From: Ilex aquifolium
Taxonomy: Eukaryota > Streptophyta > Magnoliopsida > Aquifoliales > Aquifoliaceae
DNA length: 64,000 bases
Direction: 5' to 3'
Assembly (NCBI GenBank): GCA_951799425.1
Contig: OX637394.1
Location: forward strand, 1,685,501 to 1,749,500
Part shown: one piece after another, positions 21,117 to 35,485 of the stretch
Position numbering within the stretch: position 1 is the stretch's first letter
Layout of the letters: each line of letters opens with the position of its first letter
Program-made: the position numbers and the translations under genes
The notes under the pieces: generated by a model
What the model saw: the letters and a program-made list of their open reading frames with translations, nothing else
Database searches by the model: none
What the model was told of the DNA's origin: nothing

Positions 21117-24100
21117 GGGGGGAGGTGTCTGGGTGGGGACTGTGAAGTAGTTTTTTTTTCTTGCAAACACGTGAGCGGCAGCTTACCTTACATGAAGATT
21201 GGAGAGTCGGTAGAACACATCAAGGCGGTGGCCCATGGGATATGAACCAGACGTACGAGTGGTCAGTGAAGCTGGGCCAGCAGTTTTGTAATCAAAGGCA
21301 TAAGGCATGTATTGTATTGATTGTATGAATTATTTATGTCTACGGGGCATATATTTAAAGTGCCATTTCACGTGGGGTGCAACACTTTGATTCCTCTTGC
21401 AATCGCTTTCATGTCCCTTTTAACCCTTCCTCCTTTCATCGACTAATTGTTAGACAAAAATTCGTGGAAAAAAATGAACAAAAGTTAATCTATCAATTGT
21501 GCTGATTACCGACACTAATGCACATCTATTGTCGGTAGCTGTAAAGATTTTTTGAGTACCTAATTTATCGATTTAATATCTGTAATTATTAAATTATTGG
21601 TAAATTCTAATATTAATTAATTAATTAATCAAATTTTTTTTTTGTTCGGAGTTTGGATGATTTTGCTTGCCTTAACATGAATGACTGATTTTTCATATTT
21701 TTGACATGTCTCTGGATGGATCAAATTCTCAAAGGACATTTTGCAGAGGTGACTCCAAGAAGACATGTTTGCAAGTTCTGCGACTCGCCCTCCAACTAAA
21801 TGTCGAATTCGTCGAAATTGAGCTCGAGGTTGGTTAACTATTCAAGGGTCCTCTCATTCGCCTTACCTATAATCAGACCCCCCCAAGTTAACACTCTCAT
21901 TAAGGAATCTAGTCCAACATGGACACCACTTTCTATGCCACATGACTTCCACTCAATTGGGTTTCGAACCGAGCTGCTCGTGTTCCGTTCGAGTTCGATT
22001 TATTTTGGGCTTTGATTGAATAATTTTTTAGGCTGATTTATAAAAACAAGCCTAAAGGCTCGTCTCGAGTTCGGGCTCGTTTCTAAAGAGCCAAGCTTGA
22101 ACAATGTTTTAAGTTTGCTTAGAAAAATGAGTTCGACTGACTCGGCTTGAACTCGTAAAACACGGCTTGATTATCCGCCCTAATTGGATTATTAGCAAAA
22201 TTAATTGCAGTTATTTATTGTCTGATAATTTGGAAGTAAATTTGTTATGGTAGTTTGGAATCATGATATAAGTTTCCTCCTAAATGTTGCAATGGAGAGG
22301 TAGTCTCATAAAGATTTTATATTCCCTGAGTGTGCACATATTATTCAAGTCCATGGGATTGCAGACACATGATGAATGTATATCTATCTCATGAAGTAAC
22401 AAGTCTAGTGTCTTCAATTTGTAGCATCCTGACTCCTGAGGTATGTTGTACATTCCTGCCTCTGTTTCCAGAGGAGCAACCACATGTAAAAATGGGATAT
22501 TCGGATCGAGGCAAAGAAGAGATACTTCTTTCACTTGCATTATAGCCAAATTTCTTTTGCACCTGTCTATGAAGTTGATTATCATTGGTGATAATTTGAT
22601 AACATCGAGCATTTGTTAAAATGAACTTCAGATTGTACAATTGCTTTCATTCCTAGTGCCTTTGATTTCATTTTATATCTTCATATGTTATTTTTTTCTG
22701 TCTTAAAAGAACTATCTATTCTTGTAAAAAGAGTTTGTTGGAGTATTTTTCTTGGTAATTTTTCTTGATGCCATCATGCCGCACTTCTGGCTTTTGTATA
22801 CAACTTTTATATGAAAGACAAGAAGCTGATCCTGATAGGATTTCCATATTCTCACTTAACCAATTGTGTAGCATGTGATATTTAACATTTTTAAGCTGAA
22901 AGTTTCGTTAAGTTCTCTCTTGAACACACTGAACTTTCCAGGTGGCTTCTAATTTTGTCATGACTGAGCTTATGAACAAGAGATCAAATAGCAAGCTAAT
23001 TGTATCAAGCTATATACAAGGTGGGCATCTTTCTAAAGAGAAACTTGGTAACCTGGTTACATGCTTGCAATGCACAGGGGCAGATGCCATCAAACTTGTG
23101 GTTGATGTTGTTTACATTACAGACATCGCACCAGTTTTCCATATGCTTACCCATTGTCAGGTACTTGTTATCACTTGGGAACTTAACAGATTTTCCATTT
23201 TGTTATGTCAAATAATTGTAACTCTTGTTCAACTTATTGCCTTACTCTTATAAAATATTTACAATGCTATATAAGTTTCTAAATGTTTTGCTCAGAGAAA
23301 CTCCGTATTGGTAATAATTGAAAAATTAAATAGCAATGTACAGCACTTTACTTTTTTTCTCAATAATGTGCAAAAGTGCATCTGATTGTGGTGTTGGTAA
23401 TCCATCACTGGACATCAGACATGGCGGATATGGGGTTGTTTTGTTCCTTCCTTTTGCCATATACCATACCTTTATTAAGTTCCTTCCATTTCCTCTTCAT
23501 AAGTTTAACTGTACAAATTCACTTAACTTTGGTTGCTCTACCTGCAGATACCACTAATAGCCAGAGCCGTGGGAGATAGAGGTCTTATAAGCCAATTATT
23601 GGGCCCAAAATATGGTGCTTTTCTAGTCTCTGGATCTTTGGGAGGCAATTCCATTCCTGGCTTGCCACCCCTAGCTAGCATCAAACAAGTTTATAAGCTC
23701 GAATATATGGATGTGGATACAAAAGTTTTTGGTGTCATCTCAAATCCAGTAGGCCATAGCAAAGGGCCCCTTCTGCATAATCCTGCCTTTAGACATACAA
23801 GATATAATGGAATTTATGTCCCGTTGCTTGTCGACAATGTCAAGGAATTCTTTAGGGTGTATTCTTGCAACGATTTTGCGGGATTCAGGTATGCAGAATT
23901 TTCCAAATGGAGGAACACATGAGAAATTTTTTGTTAGTTGTACTTATAAGGTGTCTCTAGTTCCCCTGGTCATATATGTCAATATTTGGTGACTGGTATT
24001 TTTAAACGTAATTGCTGCAGCTTAAGATTCTGAATAATACATGCTGACAACAAAATTCTAAGGCTTAAAAAATCCTATATAGTTTGACAAGTTATTTCTC

Positions 24101-26688
24101 TTTTCATTTTTTGAAGGATTCATTAGTTCTGAGTAACTGACAAGGAAACCATGCCCTATTGATGTAGAATCACGGAAGTCATGGAGCTTTACTTTATCTT
24201 TGTAATCATTTTGAATAGATTTCCTCTCTTCCCCCCCCCCCTCCCCCGCGGGCGGGAAGTGAATAGAGTTTCTTCATATTTTCTTTTATGTTTTATAGGG
24301 TGTTCTAGATTTGTTTTAATTATAAGGGAATTTTTGTGGTATTTTTTGTGAATCATTATCATCAAGCTAGATGTCTCTGTTTTTAATTGAACACAGTTTG
24401 TTGAGTAAAATTTTCTGATGCATGGTTTTCTTCCTTTTGGTGGATTTGTAGTGTTGGAATTCCACATAAGGAAGCAGCAGTAGAGTGTTGTGATGAAGTC
24501 CATCCCCTAGCTAAGGTCTGAAAACTTTGCAATCTGATCTGTGTTTTGTAAAGAGGACCACATTACAAGAAATGAATTTTGTTATTTCATTGTAGTGTCC
24601 AAAAGTTCTCCCCTAAGGAAAAAAGGAAAAGGGAAACAACAAAAACCCCTCTTTTGTGTGTGTGAGTAAGATTCAACCTTAAATCCTCCCTTTTTATGTT
24701 TTCCCCTTATTTCCTATGATTAATGTGTAATTAGCAACCTGTTCAGGCTAGGGTATTTTGGCTTAGGGGGCAAATGAGCTTTTGTTCTCAATTTCCTATT
24801 TAAAATATGATCTGGTGCCAAACTGAACCAACTCTGGTGCTTGCACTATTTCAGTTAATTCTCATGCCGGGACATTTGAGTTCATCTCTCTCTACACTCA
24901 ATTTCATAGGGCCTCAACTCAACTACCTTGATTCAACTAAGGCTACTTATTCTTTGTCATTTTGCTTTCTCTAGGGCTACACAATAAAAAATAAGATTTA
25001 TGTGTATAAGATATTAAGGATTTAGCACTTTAAACGTGACTGGTCAGGTTGAGATAGATGGCACAGTGCCCAATTGGCATTTTCATCTATGATTAGTGTC
25101 TTGAATTAAGTATTAATTCATTCTTCCTGCCTAAGACCTAGAGTCTTCATTACCTGCCATTGATATTGAATACTTTGTGGCACAAAATTTCGTATTTGCT
25201 GTTTTTAATGTGTCATTGATAAACCTTTTCAAACTGTCCAATGCTTTGCCAATCAGTCCATTGGAGCTGTAAACACCATTGTAAGGAGGCCTACTGATGG
25301 GAAGCTGGTTGGTTACAATACAGATTGTGACGCTTGTATATCTGCAATTGAGGATGCACTTAGAGGTACTATCACCTATTCTAAAATTGAAAGAATTATC
25401 TTACCATGGAGGATTTATATATGTCATTTCTTTTTTGATTTAATGTAATGCATCTCTATTATTTTTCTAATTTAAAATATGAACAGTCTCTTTAGGAAAA
25501 TTATAAAAGCTTCAGTTGATTTCAAAAGGACTGAGGCTCCTGAAATAATGGATTAGAAATTTTGTTTATAATTTGGTATGTAACTCGGTTTATTCTGCTT
25601 TAGCCAATTTAATTATAGCTGATATTTAAATTTCTTTATTTGTATGGAGTAAATAACTTAAGCACCAGGCTAGTCCGACAATAAAAAGCTAATTCGCATT
25701 TATGGGTTGATCAGAAAGACGAATTACCAATGGGCAAGCATCTCATGCTTCTCCTATTGCTGGGAAACTGTTCGTTTTGGTTGGAGCAGGAGGTGCTGCA
25801 AGAGCAATGGCTTTTGGTGCCAAAAGCAGAGGAGCAAGGATTGTCATTTTCAATCGTAACTTTGGTAAAGACTGAAAACTCTCCACTTAACGTTTATAGG
25901 CAGTTTCCTTTTGTCGAGATTCTGATCCTTCTTTTCAAAGAGAGAGCAAAGGCTCTTGCACAAGCAGTTTCTGGTGAAGCTCTGCCATATGAATGTCTAG
26001 ACAAATTTTGCCCTGAGAATGGAATGATTCTTGCAAATGCTTCTGCTGTGGGCATGCAGCCAAATACAAATCAGACTCCTGTTTCTAAGGTTTCTCTCTC
26101 TGTCTCTCTGTGTGTGTGTGAGCGCACACGTGTGTGTATACAGATAAATAATAATGACCCTCAAATCTTCCCCTTTTCAACTGCTTTTAGGATGTCTTGG
26201 GATCATATGAGCTGGTTTTGGATGCGGTTTACACACCAAGAAACACACTGCTATTGCAAGAGGCTGCAGAGGCGGGAGCCATAGTGGTGAGTGGCGTTGA
26301 AATGTTCATCAGGCAGGCGGTTGGTCAGTTCAAATTGTTCACTGGTGGATTAGGTACTCATTCTCTACAACATCAGATCAATAAAATTAAGATGTAAGAA
26401 ATCAAACAATCGAGGGTTCTTCCTCTCTTGCCCCCGTTTTTCATTAGGTATAGTGGAGGCATTTTCTAGCGCGTAGAACTGTTGATGACAAGAAGTAGGT
26501 TTCAATCTGTGAGTTTAGCTCAATGATTTGAGGCCTGTTGTTCTTGGAAGTTGCCGGGGGTTTTCACTCCTTACAAAAGACTTGATGATTGCCTTAAATT
26601 GGAAACTTGATTAGTTATTTTTTTGGCTTTTACTGTTTTTCCAGCGCCAGAGGACTTCATGCGCAAGATTGTTTTGGAGCAATTCTGA
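20376..26688 (+). CDS. QDH: Quinate dehydrogenase-like member of the dehydroquinate dehydratase/shikimate dehydrogenase family
   Basis: Ten exons: 20376-20575, 21747-21828, 22942-23160, 23548-23888, 24452-24515, 25257-25365, 25715-25864, 25941-26089, 26191-26353 and 26645-26688 (TGA); 506 residues, all GT-AG. The N-terminal half (about 1-215) is dehydroquinate dehydratase-like; the C-terminal half (about 225-506) is shikimate dehydrogenase-like. The dehydratase His is replaced by Tyr118 (IVSSYIQGG; true DHD-SDHs have S-x-H), while Lys145 of the IKLV motif remains. In the SDH half, NPVGHSKGP has Gly240 where shikimate dehydrogenases have Ser, and SVGIPHK has Gly283 where they have Thr. Plant quinate dehydrogenases are known for these changes. 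Catalytic Lys287 and Asp325 (NTD) and the nucleotide loop GAGGAA (362-367), followed by NRN (385-387), are present. The likely reaction is NAD(P)-dependent quinate/dehydroquinate interconversion, feeding quinate and chlorogenate metabolism. No transit peptide is apparent. Substrate choice is inferred, not proved. Confidence 0.93.
21078..21121. repeat. Compound (TG)n(AG)n microsatellite in intron 1 of the QDH-like gene
   Basis: A TG run followed directly by an AG run and a G-tract, inside intron 1 (20576-21746). Confidence 0.85.
21940..22190. repeat. Transposon-derived GAGCTCG/GGCTCG-rich sequence in intron 2 of the QDH-like gene
   Basis: Repeated short motifs such as GAGTTCGGGCTCG, AAGAGCCAAGCTTGAAC and GACTCGGCTTGAACTCG recall subterminal regions of common plant non-autonomous DNA elements. 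No clear termini or TSD were found. Confidence 0.35.
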
Positions 26689-27792
26689 TTGCCTTCATGG
26701 ATTTCTTGAAGTTGCGAAGTGATCCAGCCATGAATATGTTCGCAAGATAAACTCTAAAGTTTGTTGAAGTTGTCCCAACTTTTGCCAGCTTGGTAGTTAA
26801 AGTGAGAGATTGAAAAAAGTGCAGGCGAGCTCGAGGGAGATTGAATTGAAGATTAATTTTTTGTAATTGGAATAATGTGAACTGAAGATTATTTTCTTTA
26901 TCATTGAGAGAAGTTGGGTGAATTTCTTGATGCTTCTGCTGTTATCTTGAAATTAAAAAAAAGGGACATCAACTCTTAATTCTCAAGTACCCCCATCAAT
27001 TATCATATAATCATCTTGAATCCAACCATATCCAACAGTTATATTTCATCTTTCCATTGAGCTTGATCTAAGTTGGTTGAAGCAGATGGTGGGAAATGTA
27101 ACACCAACTGAGACTCTTGTTGGCGGAAGGAAGATCCTCGTGGTGCTAAAATCTGGGAATCCCCACATGTTGCTAAAATCATGGGCTGAAATTGTGGTTG
27201 ATTATGATGGTGACATTGCTTTAAGACACGTTTGGATTACAGTAATGTGATACCTGGTTTTTAATTACCATAATAATGTCATATTTAGTGTTTAGTTATT
27301 TTCAATAATTTAGTGTGTGAATTAATGTCATTGTCAAATTGTTTTAAGTAAGAACTTAATTATAAATCGGAGATTAATTTTAGGAATGAGTTTCATTTTG
27401 AAATTTTTATTCTTTTTATAGAATACTCGATGAATGTAGGTATTAGATTACCACTATTAACCATAAGTTTAGAATACTCACTATTATTGAGAATTGAATT
27501 ATTGTAGTAATCTTATTCCCGAATTAAATTACTAAATAATTGACTATTTAAACATAATAATTTACGACTTAGAAATGAAAATCCTATTCTTAATCAAAAT
27601 TGCAGTTATCCAAACAGGGGGTTAGAGGCCTTCAAGTCCTGTTTTCTATCAAACTTGGCGTTGGTATCTAGATTCATTGGTGCGGCAGTGGCTTAGATCG
27701 AATCGTTGCCTTGCTTCCTTCGGTCGCTGCTCGTTTGTTACACAACCAACCTTTTTTCTTGGTGAGATTTTTTTTTTTTTTTTTGGTCTTTT

Positions 27793-28692
27793 GGGCTAAT
27801 CTCAACTTACAGCTTAAAACATTTCTCGAATATCAATTTATACCCTCAAAGTTTAAAAATATCAATTTATACCCTAAAAGACATAAATTTGTATCAATGT
27901 GCATCGGAGGTCAACAGCCATCCATTTTACCATTAAAAAAGTTTGGGATAATTATAAATTGCACCTTCAAAGTTTAAATATTTCACATTTATGATTAAAA
28001 AAAATTCATCAATTAATACTCGTTAAATACCTCTCAATTGTGTCGTATCGTGTTATTTTGTGTCATGTCATATCATTTTAGTGTTGTGTTCAAGTTGATA
28101 AAAAAATATTTTTAACACAAAATATTTTCATGTCGAGTTAATTGCCTTGTGTCATACATTTCACATTTACAACAATTTACATAATACTATTTAATATTTT
28201 TTTTAAATTATAAAAATACCTATTTTTTACCTATAATACTTATTAAATAGTTATTTTTTGTCTACAGTTTTGTTATTCATATGTAACTTTAATTTGATTG
28301 AATAGTCAAAAGATTCGTGTCTAACTGATTAACTGTAGACAAAAAATAGTTGTTTAACAAGTATTGTAAGTAAAAAATAAGTATTTTATATTTTTTTTAA
28401 AATTTTTAAAATATTTTTTTATTGACTCGAACATGACACGATACAATTGAGAGTTATTTAACAAGTATTAATGGAAGAAATTCTTTTGGATCATAAATTT
28501 GAAATATTTAAACTTTAAGGATGGAATTTATAATTAGCCCAAACTTTTTTAATGACAAAATGGATGACAGTTAATTTCAGGTGCACATTGATACGAATTT
28601 ATATCTTTTAGGGTGTAAATTAATATTTTTAAACTTTAATGGTATAAATTGAGATTCAAGTGATTTTTTAGGGTGCAAGTTGATATTAGCCC
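27793..28692. mobile_element. Foldback repeat, about 900 bp
   Basis: The ends read GGGCTAATCTCAACTTAC (left) and, reverse-complemented, GGGCTAATATCAACTTGC (right). The arms pair for several hundred bases, for example ATATCAATTTATACCCT near 27830-27875 with the complementary stretch near 28610-28650. I could not define a clean TSD because the left flank is T-rich, so borders are approximate. Confidence 0.6.
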
Positions 28693-31600
28693 TTCTCTTT
28701 TTTGGGAGAATTACACTTTGTGCCTCAAAGAATCAAAAATTTTTACTTTATATCCTTAAATATTAGATTTTTCATGTTGCATACTCAATGTATTAAAAAT
28801 GTTGTAATGTGGCTCTTCTCTTAATTTTCGTTACTTATTCCTTCAACTTTAATGGGGTAGATTTTGACGAAATAAATAATGAAAGACCACATTAGAACAC
28901 TTTCAATATATTAAGAGGATAATGTGAAAAATCTCATTTTGAGGTTGGAAAGTAAGAAATCTTAAATCAAAAAAACGACTCCTACTATTGTATATGAATC
29001 TGAGTCTAATCCTAGTATGAGACTCTCCTCAGTCTTGTTGAATGACCTTAATTATGTCTCATGGTCTCCGGCTGTCACTTTGTCATTGAGAGGTAAAGCA
29101 AAACTAGGATATATCAATGGAAAAATAAGCCCCTAGTAAGATAACTCTAAATATGATGGGTGGTTGTCAATTGATCAGTTGGATATGTCATTACTTTTGT
29201 AAATAATTGTGAAAGTGAGGCAAAAAAAATCATGCTGAAGCTTAACTTCAAAGGTTCATTTCAATTGGGAGGCTGATGGTATGCTTTTTGGAATCTCTGA
29301 TTATTATTCATAATGCATGGTGAGTAGTAAGTAACTTTTATGTACAACTTATTTACCAAAAAAAACTCGTGTACAAGAACAATCCATAAAATATAAAGAT
29401 ATTACATGCATAGCAGGTACCAAGGACTTAACACCAATAACAAATTGTCATTTTATAAAGTATTAGGTAGTGTAAGAAATTTTCTCCGTCAGTCAAATGA
29501 TCCGACTTTGTTGACGGTAAGCAACGGATGATAGCCTTCTCACCATTTATCATCTCCATGGATGTGATGGAATCTATATTGGATCCATATCCCTCTCAGA
29601 TGACAGTTTCGTCTTTATACTTTGATCCAAATTATCTCATTGTTGATGGCGATATCATATTATGCACCTCTTATACGTTCCTATGATCGAAATAACGATG
29701 TTCTTCACCAAATCTAGCATATGAAGTTTAGTGTTTCCAAAAAAATCTATCCATGTGTGGAATGGAAGTTTTTCCTTTTTTGTACATGGTTTGGTGTAAA
29801 AAACAAAATATACCTTCCACTACTTCTCCGCAATGAAAAATACCAAAGCTGCATTGAAGAAATCTAAGAAGTAAAATGTATTATCTTTGTAGGTAACGTG
29901 GTAATGCTGGTTGTGAATTGTCCGAGACTAAATCTCTCATTATAGTCATATCTCAACCACAACCCACGAGAAAGCAGATGGAAATCGACTGTGTTTACCA
30001 ATAACAGCTACGATGCAATCTGAAGATGTTGGAATTATCGTGGAATGCGAGGAGGGCAAAAGAACCCGATTGAATTTTCACTTGGTTGGATGCTGAGTAT
30101 GATACTCCAATGAGTTCTGATATATCAATCAAATACCTTTTATTAATTTTAATATAAATTGTGGTTTAAAGTAAAAATTTCATGATAATACTAAATATAT
30201 TATATGATTATTAGACATTTTATAAAGAATTACAATTTAGTTCCAATTTGTTAGTGGTTTTGGCTGGATGAAACGATGTTAGTGCTTTTGGGATGGATCA
30301 AACGACAAAATGATTGCAAATTGTGAAGTTATGATCATATAAATAAATAAATAAATTGGAGTCTTAAAAAGGGAGTGAAAAGATGAGACAATTAGAGATA
30401 ATGACAAAGAGTCAAAATAAGACAGTGAGAATGGGAGGGAGAGAGACTGGGAGAGAAGCAATGAGAGTGAATGGAAACATAATGAAATAAATTTGAGAGA
30501 GATTATTCCTTTTAAAGTTAGAAATCATTATTGTTTAGGTTTTTTTAGAATGTTTTATTATATTGTAGGTATTTAAAGATTTTCCTATAGAATGTTTTAT
30601 TACATTTTAGGTCTTTATAGAAAGACTTTCCAAAGACAATTTAGACTAAGAAGGTTCCAACGGCTATGTGCGAGTGTAGTGTAGTTCAACACATTCCTCA
30701 AATCAATAGTTCAAACAACTCAAATAAGACAACAATTAACGAAAACAACCCCGAAAACGTGTAATATAACTCAAAAAATCATGTGTCAAATTTGTGTCAG
30801 CAACCCCAAGCATGGAGAGAGTTGCGAGACTGAAAACTCCGTGCATAAGAAAGGGATAATTGGATAGGTAAGGGGCCATCATAAAATTAGTTCAAATAAT
30901 GTAGATGCCCAAAGTATTTTTACACTTTTACACCTATAACTTTATTTTATCATAATTGTATCCTTATATATTGAACAATATAACAATCAACCGCTCTTAT
31001 AAAGATCCTTCTTTAAAACTAGAAAAGTCTCAACGTCAATGTCGCATGACCGAAGGTAAATTTCATTAATATTTGACCCTTATAAATTATGATAATTATA
31101 GGGACACTAATCATTTTTTTTAAATATCACTACACACTTTTAAGTACTTTTATACTAAAACATACTTTTAATACAACCAGGGGCGGTGATTACGCCCAAA
31201 TAATAAAGCGGTAGTTATAGCACAGTTTTGGAGTGTCGATTCCACAGAGAGACAAATTAAAAGAATAGTAGAAGAAACAAAAAAACTAAAGAAAAATATT
31301 AAATGATTACTGGAGAACAAAGATTAATTTTAAATGCAAATTAAAGTGAAGCAAAGTGACTAACAGAAAAAGTACTCAAATTTGACAAACAGTAAAGCGT
31401 CGGGAATCCCTTGCACAAATCTGGTATTTTAATTATTTTTAATTCATTGAATAACTCAATTGTGAATTCAATTCTCAAAATTCCCAGCCGGAATGTATAG
31501 ATTTATAAACCAAGATTAAACCACATGTAACCCTTTGAAAAATCATTCACCACTTTTAAAAATACGTAAATTATTTTCACTATTGAGAAAATCAAACGAC

Positions 31601-32091
31601 GACAATATACTCAGGAAGCGATATTGCAGCAAAGAATTAAATCAATATAGATAAATAATTAATCCAAACATAATCAAAGAGCTAATCCATTCAATAGAAA
31701 AAGTCTGACTAAATCCATAAATAAAATAAATTCTATGACTATTTGGAGAAGAAAACACCAACAATAAATTGAGAATGATAAAACAAAAGAGTTTTACTAA
31801 TTAGAAATCAAATGCATAAATTAAAAATAAATAAAATACTATCTACTGTGTAAGTTCATCTCTCGTCCTACCTGAGAATTTAGTTACCCATAGATATAGT
31901 GGACAACAAAAATCTCCTGAAAGAATAGAGCAAAATGATGGTCATCGGCATTTTTTTCTGCTCTCTGATCAAGAAACAGCCGTCTCCTCCTCCGTTTTCT
32001 TCTAGCCGCCACACACCAAAGAAAGAGAAAAGGCACCGCCCACACAAAGAAGAAAAAAAGGTTTAAAAGTCAATACCCTTTTTAAAAAATA

Positions 32092-32642
32092 GGGTTAATT
32101 GCACTAGAGGTCCCTAAAATATGAAGTTTGTCTCATTTTGGTCCCCAATGTTTCAATTGCATCATTTTGGTCCCTGGAGTATTGAATATGTTTCTATATG
32201 GTACCCCAAGCAGACAGTGTCCAGATTGCTAACGATTTTTTATCATAAACTTGTCAAATGATACTTAAATATGGACAAAAAAATAATTTGGATTACTCTT
32301 GACCAAATTTTTACTCAAATTTTGGTTAAATACCTACCTAAATTACACAGTTTTGATTATGAGCTATTCAAATTTTGGTCAAAAGCTACCAATATTACAC
32401 ATTTTTTGGTCAATAGCTACCCAAATTTTGTTTAAGAGCTATCAAAATTATTTTTTGTTCATATTTAGATATTACGTGACAAGTTTATGATAAAAAAATC
32501 GTTAGCAATCTGGATGTTGTCTGCTTGAAGGACCATATAGAAACATATTCAATACTTCATGGACTAAAATGATGCAATTGAAACATTGAGGACCAAAATG
32601 AGACAGACTCCATACTTTGGGGACCTCTAGTGTAATTAATCC
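32092..32642. mobile_element. Long-TIR MITE, Mutator-like, 551 bp
   Basis: Perfect 9 bp TSD TAAAAAATA at 32083-32091 and 32643-32651. The left end is GGGTTAATTGCACTAGAGG; the right end, reverse-complemented, is GGATTAATTACACTAGAGG. TIRs of about 180 bp include TCATTTTGGTCCCC-type stretches, with a short AT-rich centre. The small open frame in the centre is not a gene. Confidence 0.8.
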
Positions 32643-35485
32643 TAAAAAATATTTTTTTCTCCTCTCTTTATTCCAGCATTTCTATTTCAGCCCCTATTGA
32701 TTCCAACATTTTTACTTTAGCCCCTAAAACCCAAATCTCGTGTAATTTGAGAAAGATAAAGCCCAATAAAAATTATAAGTGTCGGACCCACGTGAAAGCT
32801 ATATCAGTTTCAGCCTTTTCGCTCCATGGGCTGCCATCAAAATAAAAACAAATATAAAACCCGAATAATAAAGTCCCAAAAAAAATGTAAAGCCCAATTG
32901 TAAATAATCCATCACCAACCAATAATACAATATTTAAGATTTAAAATATTATAAAATCATGCTCAAATATATCTCAATGTGAATAGATATTAAATTTAAT
33001 AATATAAATTATATCTAATTATTTATATTCACATTTTAGCATTTTAATCCAATAAAAGGGTATTTAAAATGCACTTTCGCGCACTCATCAGGCGGCTTTA
33101 CTTTAACGATTAAGTTTCAACTTTTAATAAATAATTTACAACTCTTTGAGGTTATTCGATCAATTATAAATGTCGTGATCGATTATAAATATTGTAATAA
33201 GATCATAAGATGTTATGACGATCACGAATAACCTTTAAAATGTTTACACTTACCTTTGAAACATGTATTTTTTGTGATCAATCATTTTTGAGTTATAACT
33301 CAAATTTGAAAAGTTGTAACTTAGCCTAAATTGTTTTATCTTTCACCATGGTATCTCCTTTGATACCATTAGGATAGTAATATTAGAAACATTTAATCTG
33401 TCACATCATTATGCCACCAAATAACATTATATTTAAAAAAATAGAAGGAAATTTTTTTCCATAAATTCTTTTTATAAGTTTGAATGTCAAGCAAGCATGA
33501 CTAATTAGAATTTAATCAATAAATCATAAATTTGGGGGAGAAGAGAATGCATGCACATATTATATGAAAGATTTGATCTTTTTTTTTTAATTTTCTATAG
33601 TTGTCTTGAATTTCTTATGGAATTGCACATCTATATTTGAATTCTAGAGTTAATAACAATTAATTAAATTATTTTTGATTGACCTCTTAAAAGTCAAGTG
33701 TGCATATTTTGTAATGGATTAAACTTTTCTTTCATATTCTTATAACTAAATGTTTCTATATTTAAAATTTGGCTATATATAAATCATATTTGAAATAACG
33801 TATATTTATTGATTGATTTTTTAGTATTGACATATCAACATATTTGTGATAAATTGAATAACCTTAACATTTTTAATCAAAAAAAAAAATTTAACATTAT
33901 GATTTTAATATAACAATTAGTTATAATTTATCCCCACTGCACATAAATCCTGATTCCGCCCTTGAATAAAACGATAGGATTTTCATAGAAAATCCATGTT
34001 GGGGTGGTATGTTATTTTTTCCCCCAAATGGTAGAATTGGTCCGTTAATTAAGATTGGCTATTATTTTTAAAGGGCAAATGACTCTTTAAAACCTAAAAG
34101 ATATTTGTATTCTCAATTAACACTTTTTTTTTTTGAAAAGGAAATTAACACTTGAAAGATTAACTTTTTTTATATGATACCATCACTCGAACATAAAGTT
34201 AGCACTGTTATCTATTTTAAGAAAATTGAGTATTATGCAAAAAATTTGTATAAAAATAGAATAATATGATAAATACTATTAAAAAAATGAGAAAAAACAA
34301 CTAACATTTACTTTTAGACTATTTTATTACTTTTTTTTTATTTAGATGAGAGTGCAATGTGAAATTTTTAGGGTGTAAAGTGTCATTCAACCTTTTTAAA
34401 ATTGTCCTGATGAAGTAAATAAAAATCTAAGAGACAATCCCACTTTGAATTCGGAAAGATTTATTAATTTTTATTTTATATCTTTGAAGATTAAATTTTT
34501 TATATTATATACTCAATGTATTAAAAGTGTTGTAAATGCAAACCTTCCGATAATTTTTATTTCTTATTTCATCAAAATAATCTCATTGATATTGACGAAA
34601 TGAGTAACATAAACTAACTAAAAGGCCAAATTTCAACAATTTATATAATAAAACACATAACAACTTGAATTTTTATCTTCTACATATTTTTTCCCCTAAG
34701 AACATCACATCACTCATTTCTATCATATGTTCAATCATTTAATATTTGATTAATTTGTAATTTAACATAATTTTTATTTCAAATATTATTCATATACGAT
34801 AGTATACACATATTGAAAAATTTTAATATAGTGAGATCGATTTTTTAAGCACTCGAATTTTATGTTTTATCGTGCCTTCAGGTACGGGTCATGGCTAGTT
34901 TTAATATATTAAGAATGTAATAAAAAAATCTAATATTTAAAGATATAAAGTGATAATTATTAAATGTTTTAGGGTACAAAGTGAAATTCAGCCAAAATCT
35001 AAACGACAGTTTGACCTTGTTTCTTCATTGTCCAGGCAGGCGTCCATGAACCTAGGAACTTTTCTCCAATTACAAACAACCGTCGAAAGTGCAAGTTGGC
35101 AAAACGTTGCTCCTTTTTTTCTTTGTCAGGTATATACGCACTCTTCAACGGTTTAATTCAATCCTCTAATGGCATAGTAAACAGAAAGCTGATGAAATAA
35201 CAAATGGGTGGCGATTCGACCACCGGGAAACATTCTCCTTCATAACAAATTTTCTTCTTTCTTTTGTAGGATCTTCCAGTCATTTTTTTCCGTTTCCTGT
35301 GATTGTTCTCTTTTAAATTCGTTTGATTATGCTATGAATCTTGAAAAATTGAATCAAATGTTCTAATTTTTTACTTGGGATAGATAGAATGTTTTGAATC
35401 TTTATAGATTTGAGTGTATTATGTTCTTGTGGTTATTTTTTTTGCTGATCTGATGTGTGTATTGAATTGATTAGGGTCTGTGAGA

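Larger units (their letters stand above)
26689..35485. other. 8.8 kb gene-poor intergenic region of AT-rich repeats
   Basis: Between the stop of the QDH-like gene and the start of the mitochondrial carrier. It contains the foldback at 27793-28692, the MITE at 32092-32642 and a dispersed repeat pair (about 28709-28960 and 34340-34690). A segment near 31190-31260 with GTCGATTCCACAGAGAGAC resembles sequence often seen in plant LTR-element remnants. No gene-like open frame was recognised. The last few hundred bases hold the promoter and leader of the carrier gene. Confidence 0.5.
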
